A stretch of DNA of 9,013 nt from Staphylococcaceae bacterium UBA6286 (GCA_002438305.1 DJUI01000081.1:21496-30508); one strand, 5' to 3'. Positions 1 to 6,787 are shown, counted from the stretch's first letter. Notes: a model not told the origin generated them from the sequence alone. A program made the numbers and translations.

Positions 1-1
1 A

Positions 2-1003
2 GTAGAAAGCCTTTATGTATTCATACATACAGACAGCGGTGCCATTGGACTGGGAGAAGCGGTGCCGACCCATGCGATTACAGGTGATACGATTCCTGGT
101 ATATGCGGGGCAGTCCATATTATTGAACAACAGCTCATTGGACGAGAACTATCAGCAGAACTGCTGCCGGTCATTCAGCAGGCTATCGTCGGTAATACAA
201 GTGCTAAGGCGGCTCTTGATATGGCGGTGTACGACCTGCTCGCCCAGGAACAGCAGCAGCCGCTCTATCAATATTTAGGAGGAACTTATCAAGATTTCGA
301 AACAAGCTATACAGTCAGCTTGAATGGGCTGGACGAAATGGTCAAAGATGCCCTCGATTATCAATCACGAGGATTTACTCTGCTGAAGATTAAACTTGGT
401 GGCCGCGTAGAGGAAGATATTGAACGCATCGCTGCTCTTAGAGAAGCAGTAGATGATTCTATACAACTCGGCATTGATGCCAATCAAGGGTGGTCTGTCA
501 AAGATGCTGTGACGTTCTGTGCTGGCATTGAACGACGTGACATTCCATTGACAGTTATTGAGCAGCCGGTTCATAAAAGAGATATAAAAGGGATGGCAGA
601 AATCAAACGTCATACAAAAATTCCTGTCATGGCAGACGAAAGCTTGTTCTGTATTGATGATGCCAAAAATCTTGTCGATCAATGGGCGGCAGACAAATGG
701 AATATTAAGCTGATGAAGACAGGCGGCTTATATGAAGCATTGAAAATTCATCATATTGCTTCAGTCCCTTGTATGGTCGGGAGCATGATGGAATCTCACG
801 TTTCCGTGACAGCGGCGTTGCATTTTGCTATGGCAATACAAGCAGATCAAATTGATTTTGATGCACCGCTCATGTTGAAAGAAAAGCCTATCAAAGGCGG
901 CATTCATTATGAAGGAAATCAGGTGAGCTGCAGTAAATGGTATGGGCTCGGAATTGATAATGATAAGTTATGGGAGGAGTTAAAAGATGAGAAAAGTATG
1001 TAA
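2..1003 (+). CDS. ykfB: L-Ala-D/L-Glu epimerase (enolase superfamily), 5'-truncated
   Basis: This enzyme interconverts L-Ala-D-Glu and L-Ala-L-Glu in the cytoplasm, which lets murein-derived dipeptides be degraded. The reading frame is open back to base 2 and the family's N-terminal strand segment is present there, so the gene begins outside the window. About 30 residues seem to be missing, judged from the ~366 aa Bacillus YkfB I remember. Numbering from the GTG codon at 62, the enolase/muconate-lactonizing barrel shows the Lys-x-Lys acid/base motif (K109, K111), metal ligands D139 (DANQGW), E167 (EQPVHK) and D192 (MADES), the opposite-face lysine K216 (NIKLMK), and the dipeptide-binding motif DFDAPL (265-270). 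The DxD motif is what favours dipeptide epimerase over muconate cycloisomerase or O-succinylbenzoate synthase. The stop overlaps the start of ykfC by 17 nt, so the two are surely co-transcribed. The exact substrate is inferred from motifs and the neighbour. Confidence 0.93.
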   Translation, partial: VESLYVFIHTDSGAIGLGEAVPTHAITGDTIPGICGAVHIIEQQLIGRELSAELLPVIQQAIVGNTSAKAALDMAVYDLLAQEQQQPLYQYLGGTYQDFETSYTVSLNGLDEMVKDALDYQSRGFTLLKIKLGGRVEEDIERIAALREAVDDSIQLGIDANQGWSVKDAVTFCAGIERRDIPLTVIEQPVHKRDIKGMAEIKRHTKIPVMADESLFCIDDAKNLVDQWAADKWNIKLMKTGGLYEALKIHHIASVPCMVGSMMESHVSVTAALHFAMAIQADQIDFDAPLMLKEKPIKGGIHYEGNQVSCSKWYGLGIDNDKLWEELKDEKSM

Positions 1004-1892
1004 TGTAGCAGTGGGAACGATCTGGTCAGCACCTGACAAGGTGAGATCTGTAGATGAGCAAGCATTGACACATCCAACGAATATCCAGCAGTGGCTGCTC
1101 AAATTAACGCTGGAAGAGAAACTTGCATTCAGTGAAGATTTGAGTATTGACACTCAGATTCTATACGGAGAAGAAGTTGAAGTGCTTGAAGAACTGGATG
1201 GCTGGATGAAAGTTGCCTGTATTCACCAGGCGTCTGATCAGCATGAACTCGGTTACCCAGGTTATATTCCTGCAGCACAGCTGTCAGACGTCTGTGAAGT
1301 GGCTGACGACAGTCAGTATGTTCGCGTCATTGTACCGAAGACATTGACATACAAAGATCAGCAACCGCATATCATCATTAGTTTTAATACAACTTTGCCG
1401 TTGATCGATGAACAAGATGGCTGGGTCACTGTGATGAGTCCAGATGGTACGCTTGAACTTCGTACGTCAGATGTCGTGATTCAACCGAATTACTGGCCGC
1501 AAATACAGCATAATTTTAAAGCGCTGTATGCTGCTGCCCGTCAGTTCCTGGATCTCGGTTATTTGTGGGGCGGAATGTCCAGCTATGGCTATGACTGCTC
1601 TGGATTGGTCTATCAAGTGTATCGTCATATGGGCCATAAGCTCCCTAGGGATGCAGGTGAACAATATGAGGCTACAACGCCGGTTGATAAAATTGATTTG
1701 CTGCCGGGCGATTTAGTCTATTTTTCAAGCAATCAATCTATAGATTCGATTACACATATAGGCATTTATATAGGGGACGGCATGATGATCCACTCGCCGC
1801 ATACCCCGAAAGCCATAGAAGAGATGACGATTACTTCCGGGTATTACGAGACGCATTATGTTGCAGGGAGTCGGGTGATTGATTTCCAGTAA
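987..1892 (+). CDS. ykfC: gamma-D-glutamyl-L-amino acid dipeptidyl-peptidase, NlpC/P60 family
   Basis: This cytoplasmic cysteine peptidase cuts after D-Glu in muropeptides with a free N-terminal L-Ala, releasing L-Ala-D-Glu, the substrate of the epimerase just upstream. The protein is 301 aa. It has no signal peptide and opens with an SH3b-like segment (about 6-110, including TIWSAPD and VEVLEELDGWMKV). A second SH3b-like segment follows (about 111-165, DEQDGWVTVM), then the NlpC/P60 domain (about 170-300). The catalytic Cys is C204 in GYDCSGLV, with H257 in THIGIY and H269 in MIHSP. The 53- and 12-residue spacing equals that of the Bacillus cereus YkfC triad as I recall it. The ATG at 987 has an AGGAG ribosome site at 975-979, 7 nt away, inside the end of ykfB. 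The last 62 nt overlap, on the opposite strand, the end of the serine hydrolase gene. The call is strong by domain order and operon partner. Confidence 0.93.
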   Translation: MRKVCNVAVGTIWSAPDKVRSVDEQALTHPTNIQQWLLKLTLEEKLAFSEDLSIDTQILYGEEVEVLEELDGWMKVACIHQASDQHELGYPGYIPAAQLSDVCEVADDSQYVRVIVPKTLTYKDQQPHIIISFNTTLPLIDEQDGWVTVMSPDGTLELRTSDVVIQPNYWPQIQHNFKALYAAARQFLDLGYLWGGMSSYGYDCSGLVYQVYRHMGHKLPRDAGEQYEATTPVDKIDLLPGDLVYFSSNQSIDSITHIGIYIGDGMMIHSPHTPKAIEEMTITSGYYETHYVAGSRVIDFQ

Positions 1893-2604
1893 CAATATCC
1901 TTGAGCACCAGGCCGAATGAATGAAAGGCCTGGTGTGTTTTAATGGGATCTGGGTGATCGGTGAGGCAGGCAAACAACAAAATGTTGCTGTCATAACGCA
2001 TAATACCGACTTCATGTCTCGTTTGATCGAATTCTCCAGATTTAGAACCTGTTTCAATGTTACTATCAACAATATATAGTCGTATCTTCTCCTTCAACTG
2101 CTGCCGCTTCATCATTGTAAACATGTCTTCAAAGTGTTGATGACGATAAATCGCTGTTACTATAGCCATCATATCAGCTGCTGAAGTCATATTATCAAAA
2201 CCTGCAAGCCGTCGTTCAATGTCCATCATTTTACGGTTAAGAATAGTGGCTGACCAATGATTTTCCATGAAATAATGATTCAATGTATCCAGTCCTATAT
2301 ATTCGATGATGGTATTAGTTGCTGTATTATCTGAAGCAATAATCATTAATGTGACAAGATCGTGGATAGTGTAATACTGATGAGATAAGTAAGGACTTGG
2401 ACCGCTTCCTTCAACAGGGCTATCAAGTGCCAGCTTTTGATCGAGTGCGTCATACAAATGTTCATACACATATAACATAATAGGAAGTTTAATGAGGCTT
2501 GCTGACGGAAATAGCGTATCTCGTTGTTCATCGTCATAAAGACATCGGGTTCCATCACTTATAATGACGGCTTTTCGAGGTTCGTTACCCATAAACATAT
2601 GCAT
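1831..2604 (-). CDS. class A beta-lactamase-like serine hydrolase, no signal peptide
   Basis: This is a serine acyl-enzyme hydrolase of the penicillin-binding protein/class A beta-lactamase fold; its substrate is unknown. Numbering from the upstream ATG at 2613, it has S39-L-I-K42 (SxxK nucleophile motif), S94-D-N96 (SDN) and K191-S-G193 (the KTG-type motif). The Glu-x-x-Leu-Asn deacylation motif of true class A beta-lactamases is not visible in the expected 127-141 stretch (RKMMDIERRLAGFDN), so it may be a peptidase or esterase rather than an antibiotic-degrading enzyme. There is no signal peptide or lipobox, so it is predicted to be cytoplasmic. I chose the ATG at 2604 (257 aa) because the AAAGGA ribosome site at 2618-2613 is 8 nt from it, whereas it abuts the ATG at 2613 (260 aa). 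Residues from about 241 onward are an extra tail encoded opposite the end of ykfC. No terminator is seen after its stop, so transcripts may run antisense into ykfC. Confidence 0.82.
   Translation of the reverse strand: MHMFMGNEPRKAVIISDGTRCLYDDEQRDTLFPSASLIKLPIMLYVYEHLYDALDQKLALDSPVEGSGPSPYLSHQYYTIHDLVTLMIIASDNTATNTIIEYIGLDTLNHYFMENHWSATILNRKMMDIERRLAGFDNMTSAADMMAIVTAIYRHQHFEDMFTMMKRQQLKEKIRLYIVDSNIETGSKSGEFDQTRHEVGIMRYDSNILLFACLTDHPDPIKTHQAFHSFGLVLKDIVTGNQSPDSLQHNASRNTRK
1906..1941 (+). terminator. Rho-independent terminator of the ykfBC operon
   Basis: A perfect 9-bp stem (CACCAGGCC at 1906-1914 and GGCCTGGTG at 1927-1935) with a 12-nt loop is followed by TGTTTT, 14 nt after the ykfC stop. 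The T-run exists only on the + strand side, so it should act on ykfBC transcripts. The hairpin lies inside the coding sequence of the opposing serine hydrolase, at about its residues 227-236. Confidence 0.8.
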
Positions 2605-2638
2605 TTTATTCATCCTTTCAAATCAGCTCTTTTAGCTT

Positions 2639-2667
2639 AGTATAAATAAAATTATTCGTGATGACTA
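2639..2667 (-). promoter_or_regulatory. Candidate sigma-A promoter for the serine hydrolase gene
   Basis: Read on the minus strand, TAGTCA (2667-2662) and TATACT (2644-2639) are separated by 17 nt. This gives 4/6 and 5/6 matches to TTGACA/TATAAT. Transcription would start near 2632, leaving a leader of about 28 nt before the ATG at 2604. Confidence 0.5.
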
Positions 2668-2705
2668 TGAATTGTGAGAGAACTAATGCTTTTGTAATCC
2701 TTTTC

Positions 2706-2742
2706 AGAAAGCCTTTACACGCTTGTATAGACAAGATACAAT
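2706..2742 (+). promoter_or_regulatory. treP promoter with TreR-type operator and cre-like box
   Basis: A strong sigma-A promoter is visible: TTTACA (2714-2719), a 17-nt spacer and TACAAT (2737-2742). Inside the spacer lies the inverted repeat CTTGT-ATAG-ACAAG (2722-2735). Its core differs at one position from the TTGTATATACAA operator I recall for Bacillus TreR, so TreR binding should block RNA polymerase. AGAAAGCCTTTACA (2706-2719) resembles the CcpA consensus TGWAANCGNTNWCA with two mismatches and overlaps the -35, which would fit catabolite repression. The promoter and operator are well supported; the cre call is weaker. Confidence 0.8.
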
Positions 2743-2773
2743 AGAATTAATTGAAAAATAAGGAGATGACAGT

Positions 2774-4225
2774 ATGGCAGTTAATAGAGATGAAGTCAGA
2801 CAGATTATTGATGCAATCGGCGGCAAAGAAAATGTCAATGCAGCGACGCATTGTGTGACAAGACTACGTTTAGCACTTAATGATGAAACGAAAGTCGACA
2901 AAGTGGCATTAGATCAATTGGATTTAGTGAAAGGATCATTCGCGGCAAACAATCAGTTTCAGATTGTGATTGGTCCTGGTACTGTAGATGAAGTGTACCA
3001 AGTGTTCACGGAGGAAACGGGAATAGGCGAGAGTACGAAAGATGAAGTGAAAGCAGCAGCAGCAGACAAAATGAACCCACTGCAACGTGCGATTAAAACA
3101 TTAGGTGATGTCTTCATTCCGTTATTGCCGGCTATCGTTACAGCAGGTTTACTTCTTGGTTTGAACAACGTACTGACAGCAGGCGGACTATTTGGTGATC
3201 AGTCACTGGTCGAGATGTATCCTCAATTGAAGGACTTGGCAGAAATCATCAACTATATCGCAGCAGCACCATTCATCTTCCTTCCTGCGTTGATTGGTTG
3301 GTCAGCTATGCGTGTATTTGGTGGTAGTCCAATTCTCGGGTTAGTACTTGGTTTGATTATGTGTCACCCGGGTCTTGCTTCACAGTATAGTTTAGGTAAT
3401 TCAGAGACAGGTGAATTAACAAAGATTCCAGAGTGGAATGTGTTCGGTCTGCATATTGAAAAACTGAACTATCAAGGACAAGTCTTACCTGTATTGATTG
3501 CAGCATGGTTCCTTGCTAAAGTAGAACGTTTTCTGAATAAACGTGTCCATGACTCAATCAAAATGCTCGTTGTTGGACCTGTATCTCTACTGCTTGTCGG
3601 TTTCTTGTCATTCGTTCTTATTGGCCCGATTGCCTTATGGTTAGGGACGCAAATTACAGATGTCATTCAATGGATCTTCACTCAAGCAGGCTGGTTAGGC
3701 GGCTTAGTCTACGGCTTGATTTATGCACCATTAGTAGTCACAGGTTTGCATCATATGTTCCTTGCTGTTGACTTCCAGTTGATGAACTCTGAGTTAAAAG
3801 GAACCTATTTATGGCCAATCCTTGCGATTTCCAATATTGCTCAAGGATCTGCAGCATTTGCGGCATGGTGGTTATACAAACGCCGTAAACTTGTTAAAGA
3901 ACAAGGTTTAGCATTGACGTCAGGAATTTCAGGCTGGTTAGGTGTTACAGAACCTGCCATGTTCGGGGTCAACATTCCGTTGAAATATCCATTCGTTGCA
4001 GCGGTAATTACGACGGGTATCGTCGGTGCATTGTTTGGTTCTCAGCAATTACTTGGAAGAGTCGGGGTCGGTGGTGTACCAGGAATCATCTCTATCAATG
4101 AAGGTTTCCGTATGACCTTCTTAATTGGAATGATTATTGCCATTATTCTTCCGATTGTATTGACACTGATATTTTCAATATTTGCTGAAAGAAAGAACAA
4201 AGAAGTTGTTAGAGAAATTGAATAA
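2774..4225 (+). CDS. treP: PTS trehalose-specific EIIBC permease
   Basis: This integral membrane permease imports trehalose and phosphorylates it to trehalose-6-phosphate. The 483 aa protein begins with an EIIB domain (about 1-85), where C27 in ATHCVTRLRL is the phosphorylated cysteine. An Ala/Lys-rich linker (about 92-100) follows, then an EIIC domain (about 105-475) with roughly ten hydrophobic segments. The EIIC signature SGWLGVTEPAMFGVN (V391-T-E-P) and the loop GLHHMFLAVDF mark the Glc-superfamily sucrose/trehalose branch. There is no EIIA domain, so phosphate must come from a separate EIIA-Glc type protein encoded elsewhere, as in other staphylococcal TreP proteins of this length. AAGGAG (2760-2765) sits 8 nt before the ATG. 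It is the first gene of the tre operon. Sugar specificity is inferred from treC and treR downstream, since sucrose and trehalose EIIBCs are alike. Confidence 0.94.
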   Translation: MAVNRDEVRQIIDAIGGKENVNAATHCVTRLRLALNDETKVDKVALDQLDLVKGSFAANNQFQIVIGPGTVDEVYQVFTEETGIGESTKDEVKAAAADKMNPLQRAIKTLGDVFIPLLPAIVTAGLLLGLNNVLTAGGLFGDQSLVEMYPQLKDLAEIINYIAAAPFIFLPALIGWSAMRVFGGSPILGLVLGLIMCHPGLASQYSLGNSETGELTKIPEWNVFGLHIEKLNYQGQVLPVLIAAWFLAKVERFLNKRVHDSIKMLVVGPVSLLLVGFLSFVLIGPIALWLGTQITDVIQWIFTQAGWLGGLVYGLIYAPLVVTGLHHMFLAVDFQLMNSELKGTYLWPILAISNIAQGSAAFAAWWLYKRRKLVKEQGLALTSGISGWLGVTEPAMFGVNIPLKYPFVAAVITTGIVGALFGSQQLLGRVGVGGVPGIISINEGFRMTFLIGMIIAIILPIVLTLIFSIFAERKNKEVVREIE

Positions 4226-4244
4226 CTTGTAAGTACAAGTTATT
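4221..4244 (+). promoter_or_regulatory. Palindrome between treP and treC; second TreR operator candidate
   Basis: Perfect 10-bp arms (AATAACTTGT at 4221-4230 and ACAAGTTATT at 4235-4244) surround the centre AAGT. The inner CTTGT-NNNN-ACAAG matches the layout of the treP operator exactly. The left arm includes the treP stop codon. TTGTAA (4227-4232) and TAAATT (4250-4255), with a 17-nt spacer, could form a weak internal promoter under the site. In RNA it could fold into a 10-bp hairpin with a 4-nt loop, but no T-run follows, so it is not a standard terminator. Whether it acts as DNA operator, mRNA hairpin or both cannot be decided here. Confidence 0.6.
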
Positions 4245-4287
4245 CTCGATAAATTTAAAGTATCTTAAAACGTGAGGAGTTTTTTAA

Positions 4288-5925
4288 TTGGCAGTTTCCG
4301 ACTGGAAAAAATCAGTGGTCTATCAAATATATCCGAAGTCATTTAACGATACGACAGGTAATGGACAGGGAGATATTAACGGTATTATCGAAAAGCTCGA
4401 CTATTTAAAGACATTAGGCGTAGATTATCTGTGGCTGACCCCGGTTTATCGTTCACCGATGAACGATAATGGTTATGATATTAGTGATTATTATGAAATT
4501 AATCCTGACTTCGGGACGAAAGAAGACTTTAAGCGGCTGCTTGACGAGGCGCATGCACGTGGTATCAAGATTATGTCAGACATCGTCATCAATCATACAT
4601 CCACTGAGCATCAATGGTTTATTGAATCACGTCAATCCACAGACAGCAAGTACCGTGACTACTACATCTGGAAAGACGGTGACGGTGACCAGCCCCCAAC
4701 CAACTGGGAATCTAAGTTCGGGGGAAGTGCATGGCAGAAAGATGAAATAACGGGACAGTATTACCTTCGACTGTTTGATGTCACTCAAGCAGATTTAAAC
4801 TGGGAAAATGACAGCGTGCGTCAAGACATCTTTGATATGATCAATTACTGGATTGATTTCGGTATGGACGGATTCCGTTTTGATGTCATCAACTTAATTT
4901 CTAAAGGCGACTATAAAAACTCTGACGACATCGGTAAAGAATTTTATACGGATGGTCCAAGAGTTCATGAGTTTCTGCATGAAATGAACCGTAGCACGTT
5001 TGGCGACAAAGAAGGATTTATGACCGTAGGCGAGATGAGTTCGACGACCCTTGAACATTGTATTAAATATACAAAGCCGGAGCGTCAAGAGTTAAACAGT
5101 GTCTTTAATTTCCATCATCTTAAAGTAGATTATAAAGATGGTGAGAAGTGGTCTGAACAGCCGTATGATTTTCTGGAGCTGAAAAAAATTCTGTTCCGCT
5201 GGCAGGTAGGTATTGAAGCTGGAGGCGGCTGGAACGCTATTTTCTGGTGTAACCATGACCAGCCGCGCGTAGTATCTCGTTTCGGTGATGATACGACTGA
5301 AGAAGCCCGTGTCAGAAGTGGTAAGATGCTTGCCATCGCGCTGCACTTCCTGCAAGGTACACCGTATATTTATCAAGGTGAAGAAATTGGTATGACGAAT
5401 TTGTATTTCAATAGCATTGATCGGTATCGCGATGTGGAATCATTAAATGCTTATTCTATTATGAAAGAGCGTGGTATATCAGATAGCCAGGCGATTCGTA
5501 TTTTAAGCGACAAGTCTCGTGATAATGCACGTTCTCCTGTGCAGTGGGATGGTTCTGCCCATGCTGGATTTACGACTGGGACGCCGTGGATTGATCTCGC
5601 TGATAATTATCAGCATATTAATGTGGAACAGGCACTTGCAGATAAACACTCTATCTTCTACACGTATCAGCGGTTGATTGAACTACGACACGAGCTTGAT
5701 GTAATGACGTATGGAAAGGTCGTACCGTTACTGGAAGAGCATCCGCAATTATTTGCCTATGAACGTCAGTTGGATGAAGAACTAGTGATTGTCATTGCTA
5801 ACTTTAGCGGTCAGATGGTAGAAGCGCCGGCTGATGTAAATATTGACGGTGAAGTGCTCATTAATAATTATGATTCTTACAGTGGGAAGTTTGAGCCTTA
5901 CCAGGCTATTGCGGTTAAAAAATAA
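4288..5925 (+). CDS. treC: Trehalose-6-phosphate hydrolase (phosphotrehalase, GH13)
   Basis: This cytoplasmic alpha-glucosidase hydrolyses trehalose-6-phosphate to glucose and glucose-6-phosphate. The protein is 545 aa, the usual length for the family. Visible features are a GH13 barrel with an N-terminal DTTGNGQGD calcium-type loop (21-29), the nucleophile D199 in DGFRFDV, the acid/base E249 in VGEM, the transition-state aspartate D324 in NHDQPR, and a C-terminal beta-domain from about 460. It starts at TTG: an in-frame TAA immediately precedes that codon, the first in-frame ATG is only at codon 58, and GAGGAG (4274-4279) is 8 nt upstream. The TTG start may lower translation compared with treP. 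The oligo-1,6-glucosidase family looks similar, but the position between a trehalose EIIBC and TreR makes phosphotrehalase the clear choice. B. subtilis calls this gene treA. Confidence 0.94.
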   Translation: MAVSDWKKSVVYQIYPKSFNDTTGNGQGDINGIIEKLDYLKTLGVDYLWLTPVYRSPMNDNGYDISDYYEINPDFGTKEDFKRLLDEAHARGIKIMSDIVINHTSTEHQWFIESRQSTDSKYRDYYIWKDGDGDQPPTNWESKFGGSAWQKDEITGQYYLRLFDVTQADLNWENDSVRQDIFDMINYWIDFGMDGFRFDVINLISKGDYKNSDDIGKEFYTDGPRVHEFLHEMNRSTFGDKEGFMTVGEMSSTTLEHCIKYTKPERQELNSVFNFHHLKVDYKDGEKWSEQPYDFLELKKILFRWQVGIEAGGGWNAIFWCNHDQPRVVSRFGDDTTEEARVRSGKMLAIALHFLQGTPYIYQGEEIGMTNLYFNSIDRYRDVESLNAYSIMKERGISDSQAIRILSDKSRDNARSPVQWDGSAHAGFTTGTPWIDLADNYQHINVEQALADKHSIFYTYQRLIELRHELDVMTYGKVVPLLEEHPQLFAYERQLDEELVIVIANFSGQMVEAPADVNIDGEVLINNYDSYSGKFEPYQAIAVKK

Positions 5926-5935
5926 TTAAAAGCAT

Positions 5936-5980
5936 CTTGTTCCAAACTAGTTAATTTATGTTAAGATATTTGGAAACAAG
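5936..5980 (+). promoter_or_regulatory. Candidate treR promoter flanked by TreR-type half-sites
   Basis: An extended -10, TG-T-TAAGAT (5959-5967), lies in the treC-treR gap, with a weak TTGTTC (5937-5942) as the only -35 candidate at 19 nt. The half-sites CTTGT (5936-5940) and ACAAG (5976-5980) sit 40 bp apart centre to centre, within a longer imperfect inverted repeat (CTTGTTCCAAA and TTTGGAAACAAG). This could allow treR to be transcribed and autoregulated separately from treP. The evidence is pattern only. Confidence 0.35.
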
Positions 5981-5993
5981 AGGTGACATAAGA

Positions 5994-6725
5994 ATGAATA
6001 GTAATAAATATCGTATGATATATCAGGAATTAAGTGGTAAAATCATCAGCGGAGAATATCAGCAGCATGATCAACTGCCTTCTGAGAATCTGCTGGTCAA
6101 ACAGTATCAAGTCTCACGTGAAACAGTGAGAAAGGCTTTGAGTCTGCTTCAGACAAATGGGTTTATCCAGAAGTTAAAAGGCAAAGGGTCAGTTGTTATT
6201 TACAATGAATCAATGAATTTCCCGGTGTCTCAGCTCATTAGTTTTGAAGAAATTAAAGAGTCGCTCAATATGGACTATGTGACACATGTGGAATCGTTTG
6301 ACAAAGTACATGCGTCTGACTATCCAGCAGTAATGACGGCACTTAAAATATCGGGAAATACTGAACTGTTTAAGGTCGTCAGAACAAGACGTAAAGGAGA
6401 AACAGTCAACATCATTGATACAGATTATTTTCTTGTTGAGTTGATGCCGACATTGACGAAGGAAATAGCTGAACAATCGATCTATTCCTATATCGAGAAT
6501 CAACTTGGGTTGGTCATCAGCTTCTCAAACAAGGCGATTACTTTCGAACCGATGACGACAGCTGAGCTCGAGTTGTTCAATGGTGCCTCACCACCTTATG
6601 CAGCCACAGTTCGTTCGATTGTTCATTTATCAAATGCTGTCGCCTTTCAATATAATATTTCGAAACATAGAGCAAGTGAGTTTAAGTTTGTTGATTTTTC
6701 AAGACGACCGACTATCAAAAAATGA
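5994..6725 (+). CDS. treR: Trehalose operon repressor, GntR/HutC family
   Basis: This is the DNA-binding repressor of the tre operon, expected to let go of its operators when trehalose-6-phosphate accumulates. From the ATG at 5994 the protein is 243 aa, the usual TreR length. The N-terminal winged helix-turn-helix (about 4-70) contains the recognition helix SRETVRKAL (41-49) and the wing LKGKGSVV (61-68). A UTRA ligand-binding domain follows (about 78-238), with the typical TELFKVVRTRR and IDTDYF segments. The frame is open from an ATG at 5958, but GAGGTGA (5980-5986), 7 nt before 5994, and the KYRMIYQEL start of the fold favour the later start. It lies 68 nt after treC and shares the operon's strand. 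The specificity call rests on the two adjacent trehalose genes and the operator match. No convincing terminator is seen before the SRP RNA promoter. Confidence 0.92.
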   Translation: MNSNKYRMIYQELSGKIISGEYQQHDQLPSENLLVKQYQVSRETVRKALSLLQTNGFIQKLKGKGSVVIYNESMNFPVSQLISFEEIKESLNMDYVTHVESFDKVHASDYPAVMTALKISGNTELFKVVRTRRKGETVNIIDTDYFLVELMPTLTKEIAEQSIYSYIENQLGLVISFSNKAITFEPMTTAELELFNGASPPYAATVRSIVHLSNAVAFQYNISKHRASEFKFVDFSRRPTIKK

Positions 6726-6750
6726 TAGTATGAGAAAAATAAAAGTGTTT

Positions 6751-6783
6751 TTCTTGCCAAACAATCCGCTGATATAGTATCAT
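6751..6783 (+). promoter_or_regulatory. Promoter of the SRP RNA gene
   Basis: TG-A-TATAGT (6770-6778) is an extended -10, with TTCTTG (6751-6756) 16 nt upstream as a partial -35. It would start RNA at about 6785-6788. An alternative reading is TTGCCA (6754-6759), 18 nt, TATCAT (6778-6783), starting near 6790. Either fits the RNA 5' end seen from pairing. Confidence 0.6.
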
Positions 6784-6787
6784 AGGT

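Noticed and set aside
4..15. AGAAAGCCTTTA at the window start, repeated at 2706-2717 near treP
   Set aside because: A single 12-mer match inside ykfB coding sequence, with no promoter around it, is most simply chance, so I did not call a cre box there.
365..682. Minus-strand open frame of 105 codons inside ykfB
   Set aside because: It lies wholly antisense to a strongly conserved enzyme, has no ribosome site I can see and no recognisable protein features. The other internal antisense or shifted frames across ykfC, treP, treC, treR and fem are rejected for the same reason.
3052..3065. GCA/CAG trinucleotide run in treP, and a similar CAG run at about 251-260 in ykfB
   Set aside because: These are four- and three-unit repeats encoding an Ala-rich domain linker and a Gln run, short enough to be ordinary coding sequence, with no sign of phase variation.
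4221..4255. The treP-treC palindrome as a Rho-independent terminator
   Set aside because: No T-run follows the hairpin and treC lies downstream on the same strand; the arms match an operator instead.
5958..5993. 12-codon N-terminal extension of treR
   Set aside because: The ATG at 5958 overlaps the candidate -10 and has no ribosome site. The ATG at 5994 has one, and gives the usual TreR length.
6733..6754. AGAAAAA/TTTTTCT inverted repeat after treR as a terminator
   Set aside because: The stem has only one G-C pair, too weak for an intrinsic terminator, and it overlaps the SRP RNA promoter region. treR transcripts may simply read into the SRP RNA gene and stop at 7093-7120.
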